This document shows, one piece after another, positions 13,646 through 14,497 of a stretch of 14,497 nucleotides of DNA. The notes beneath the pieces were generated by a model, which searched no databases, was not told the DNA's origin, and saw only the letters and a program-made list of their open reading frames with translations. The DNA lies in assembly GCA_937952305.1 (NCBI GenBank), contig CALFZO010000192.1, positions 1 through 14,497 of the forward strand, written 5' to 3'. Every line of letters begins with the position of its first letter. Within the stretch, counting starts at the first letter, position 1. This DNA comes from an uncultured Anaerolineales bacterium. Lineage in GTDB: Bacteria > Chloroflexota > Anaerolineae > Anaerolineales > UBA6663. The translations under genes were made by a program, and so were the position numbers.

Positions 13646-14497
13646 TCAGCCTTTGGAAACGATGAGGCGAAACCAGACCTCGCCCAGATTGATCGGCAAC
13701 GGACGCCAGGCATCGCCGCCATTGGTCGAATGCCAGACCGCGCCGTGGCCGCTGGCCAGATACAGGCCGCCTGACTCAGCCGGGTCGGCCGCCAATAGTG
13801 GCAGGCGGTCAAAGGAGGCCGGCAGGCCGCCGCCCAGCGTCTCCCAGGCGCCGCCCCCCACTGAGCGAACCAGCCTAGCCTGTGAGTCTGCGCTGTGGGC
13901 TTTGAGGACAGGCGCTACCACTGCATACCAGCGATCTGGCTGCTCCGCGTCCGCGGCCACGTTGATACAGTAGCGCCGGTCCAGGCCCGGCCGGGGCTGC
14001 GTCCAGGTCAAGCCCGCGTCTCGGCTCAGAGCCGGCCCGCCGCCATGGGCCTGGTAGGCCCAGGCGCTCTGGCGGGGATGAAAGAACAACTGGTGGCAGT
14101 CCCGGCCCGCGCCCTTCCGGTGGTTGCTCCAGGTCCGGCCGCCGTCGGCGCTGCGCACCACCGCCCCCAGTTCGACGCCGGCGAGAACAATATTGGGATC
14201 GCCGGGCGAGAGCGCCAGGGCCAGCACGTAGGCCGTGAAGGGGGGCTCGGCCGGGGATCGCCACCACCACCGCCCGCGCACGCGCCGGAAACCTGTCAGC
14301 TCCTCCCAGTGCGCGCCCGCGTCGGCGGTGCGATAGATGAGCGGCGGGCTTTTGGTGCCAGCGTAGACCACGCCGGGTTCATGCGGGCTGGCGGCCAGCG
14401 CCTTGACGATCACGCCCGCGAGGCCCGCTGGCCGCCAGTTCTGCCCGCCATCCACCGAACTGAACACCCCCTGGCCCTGCGTGCCGGCATAAAGCCG
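13646..14497 (-). CDS. BNR/Asp-box repeat (sialidase-like beta-propeller) protein, 5' end missing
   Basis: The gene runs off the right edge; 283 residues of its C-terminal part are present. The frame is open to the edge and begins in the middle of a blade (RLYAGTQGQGVFSS), so the GTG at 14467 is not the true start. Six Asp-box (BNR) motifs are visible: SVDGGQNW, RTADAGAHW, RSADGGRTW, LSRDAGLTW, the degenerate RSVGGGAW, and HSTNGGDAW. They are spaced 41-60 residues apart, with 'YAGT'-like strands between, as in six- or seven-bladed propellers of the sialidase/Ycf48/VPS10 type. No sialidase catalytic Arg triad or RIP motif can be identified, so an enzyme call is not justified. It is followed after 3 nt by the membrane-protein gene. 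A secreted or surface location is likely, but the signal sequence lies outside the window. Confidence 0.85.
   Translation of the reverse strand, partial: RLYAGTQGQGVFSSVDGGQNWRPAGLAGVIVKALAASPHEPGVVYAGTKSPPLIYRTADAGAHWEELTGFRRVRGRWWWRSPAEPPFTAYVLALALSPGDPNIVLAGVELGAVVRSADGGRTWSNHRKGAGRDCHQLFFHPRQSAWAYQAHGGGPALSRDAGLTWTQPRPGLDRRYCINVAADAEQPDRWYAVVAPVLKAHSADSQARLVRSVGGGAWETLGGGLPASFDRLPLLAADPAESGGLYLASGHGAVWHSTNGGDAWRPLPINLGEVWFRLIVSKG

Noticed and set aside
13646..14497. Calling the BNR-repeat protein a sialidase
   Set aside because: Asp boxes alone are structural; no catalytic Arg triad, RIP motif or nucleophilic Tyr can be placed in the visible part.

Overview
This GC-rich window carries 13 intact genes, one gene cut by the right edge and one gene remnant. 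I saw no rRNA, tRNA, CRISPR array or insertion sequence. Several family types point to a Chloroflexota bacterium, most likely Anaerolineae-like: a HEAT-repeat protein with a simple C-terminal tail, a PP2C-like/TM/propeller protein, a dephospho-CoA kinase fused to a GNAT-like domain, a multi-TM histidine kinase with an 'LYDIDLVINRTLVYG' segment, and the DUF318 permease/thioredoxin set. This placement is inference from protein style, not a database result.

Layout. Positions 1-693 (-) encode a HEAT-repeat protein. It is divergently transcribed from a rightward block made of a large PP2C-like/membrane/beta-propeller protein (821-3310), a CoaE-GNAT fusion (3378-4529, with its own good promoter) and a small acidic-tailed membrane protein (4545-4775). 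Two strong hairpins (4802-4878) separate this block from a convergent DoxX/DUF417-like membrane protein (4907-5416, -). A patatin-like phospholipase (5634-6485, +) follows. Next is a 336-bp gap (6486-6821) that holds a decayed alpha/beta-hydrolase fragment.

From 6822 to the right edge everything is on the minus strand. Read in the direction of transcription it begins with a BNR-repeat protein (cut by the edge) and two membrane proteins, tightly packed as one operon (14497 to 12375). Then comes a two-component pair whose genes overlap by 8 nt: a multi-TM GAF histidine kinase and a NarL-type regulator (12301 to 9556). Last is an ArsR-type repressor, a DUF318-family permease and two tandem small thioredoxin-like proteins (9262 to 6822).

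The most system-like element is this last module. Two near-identical palindromes, ATTC-N8-GAAT, lie directly upstream of the repressor gene and inside a plausible promoter of the permease gene. They form a self-consistent regulon for a thiol-rich permease and redox-protein set of unknown substrate. A second theme is TATAAT boxes only 6-7 nt upstream of ATG codons (genes at 821 and 12301), which predicts leaderless mRNAs.
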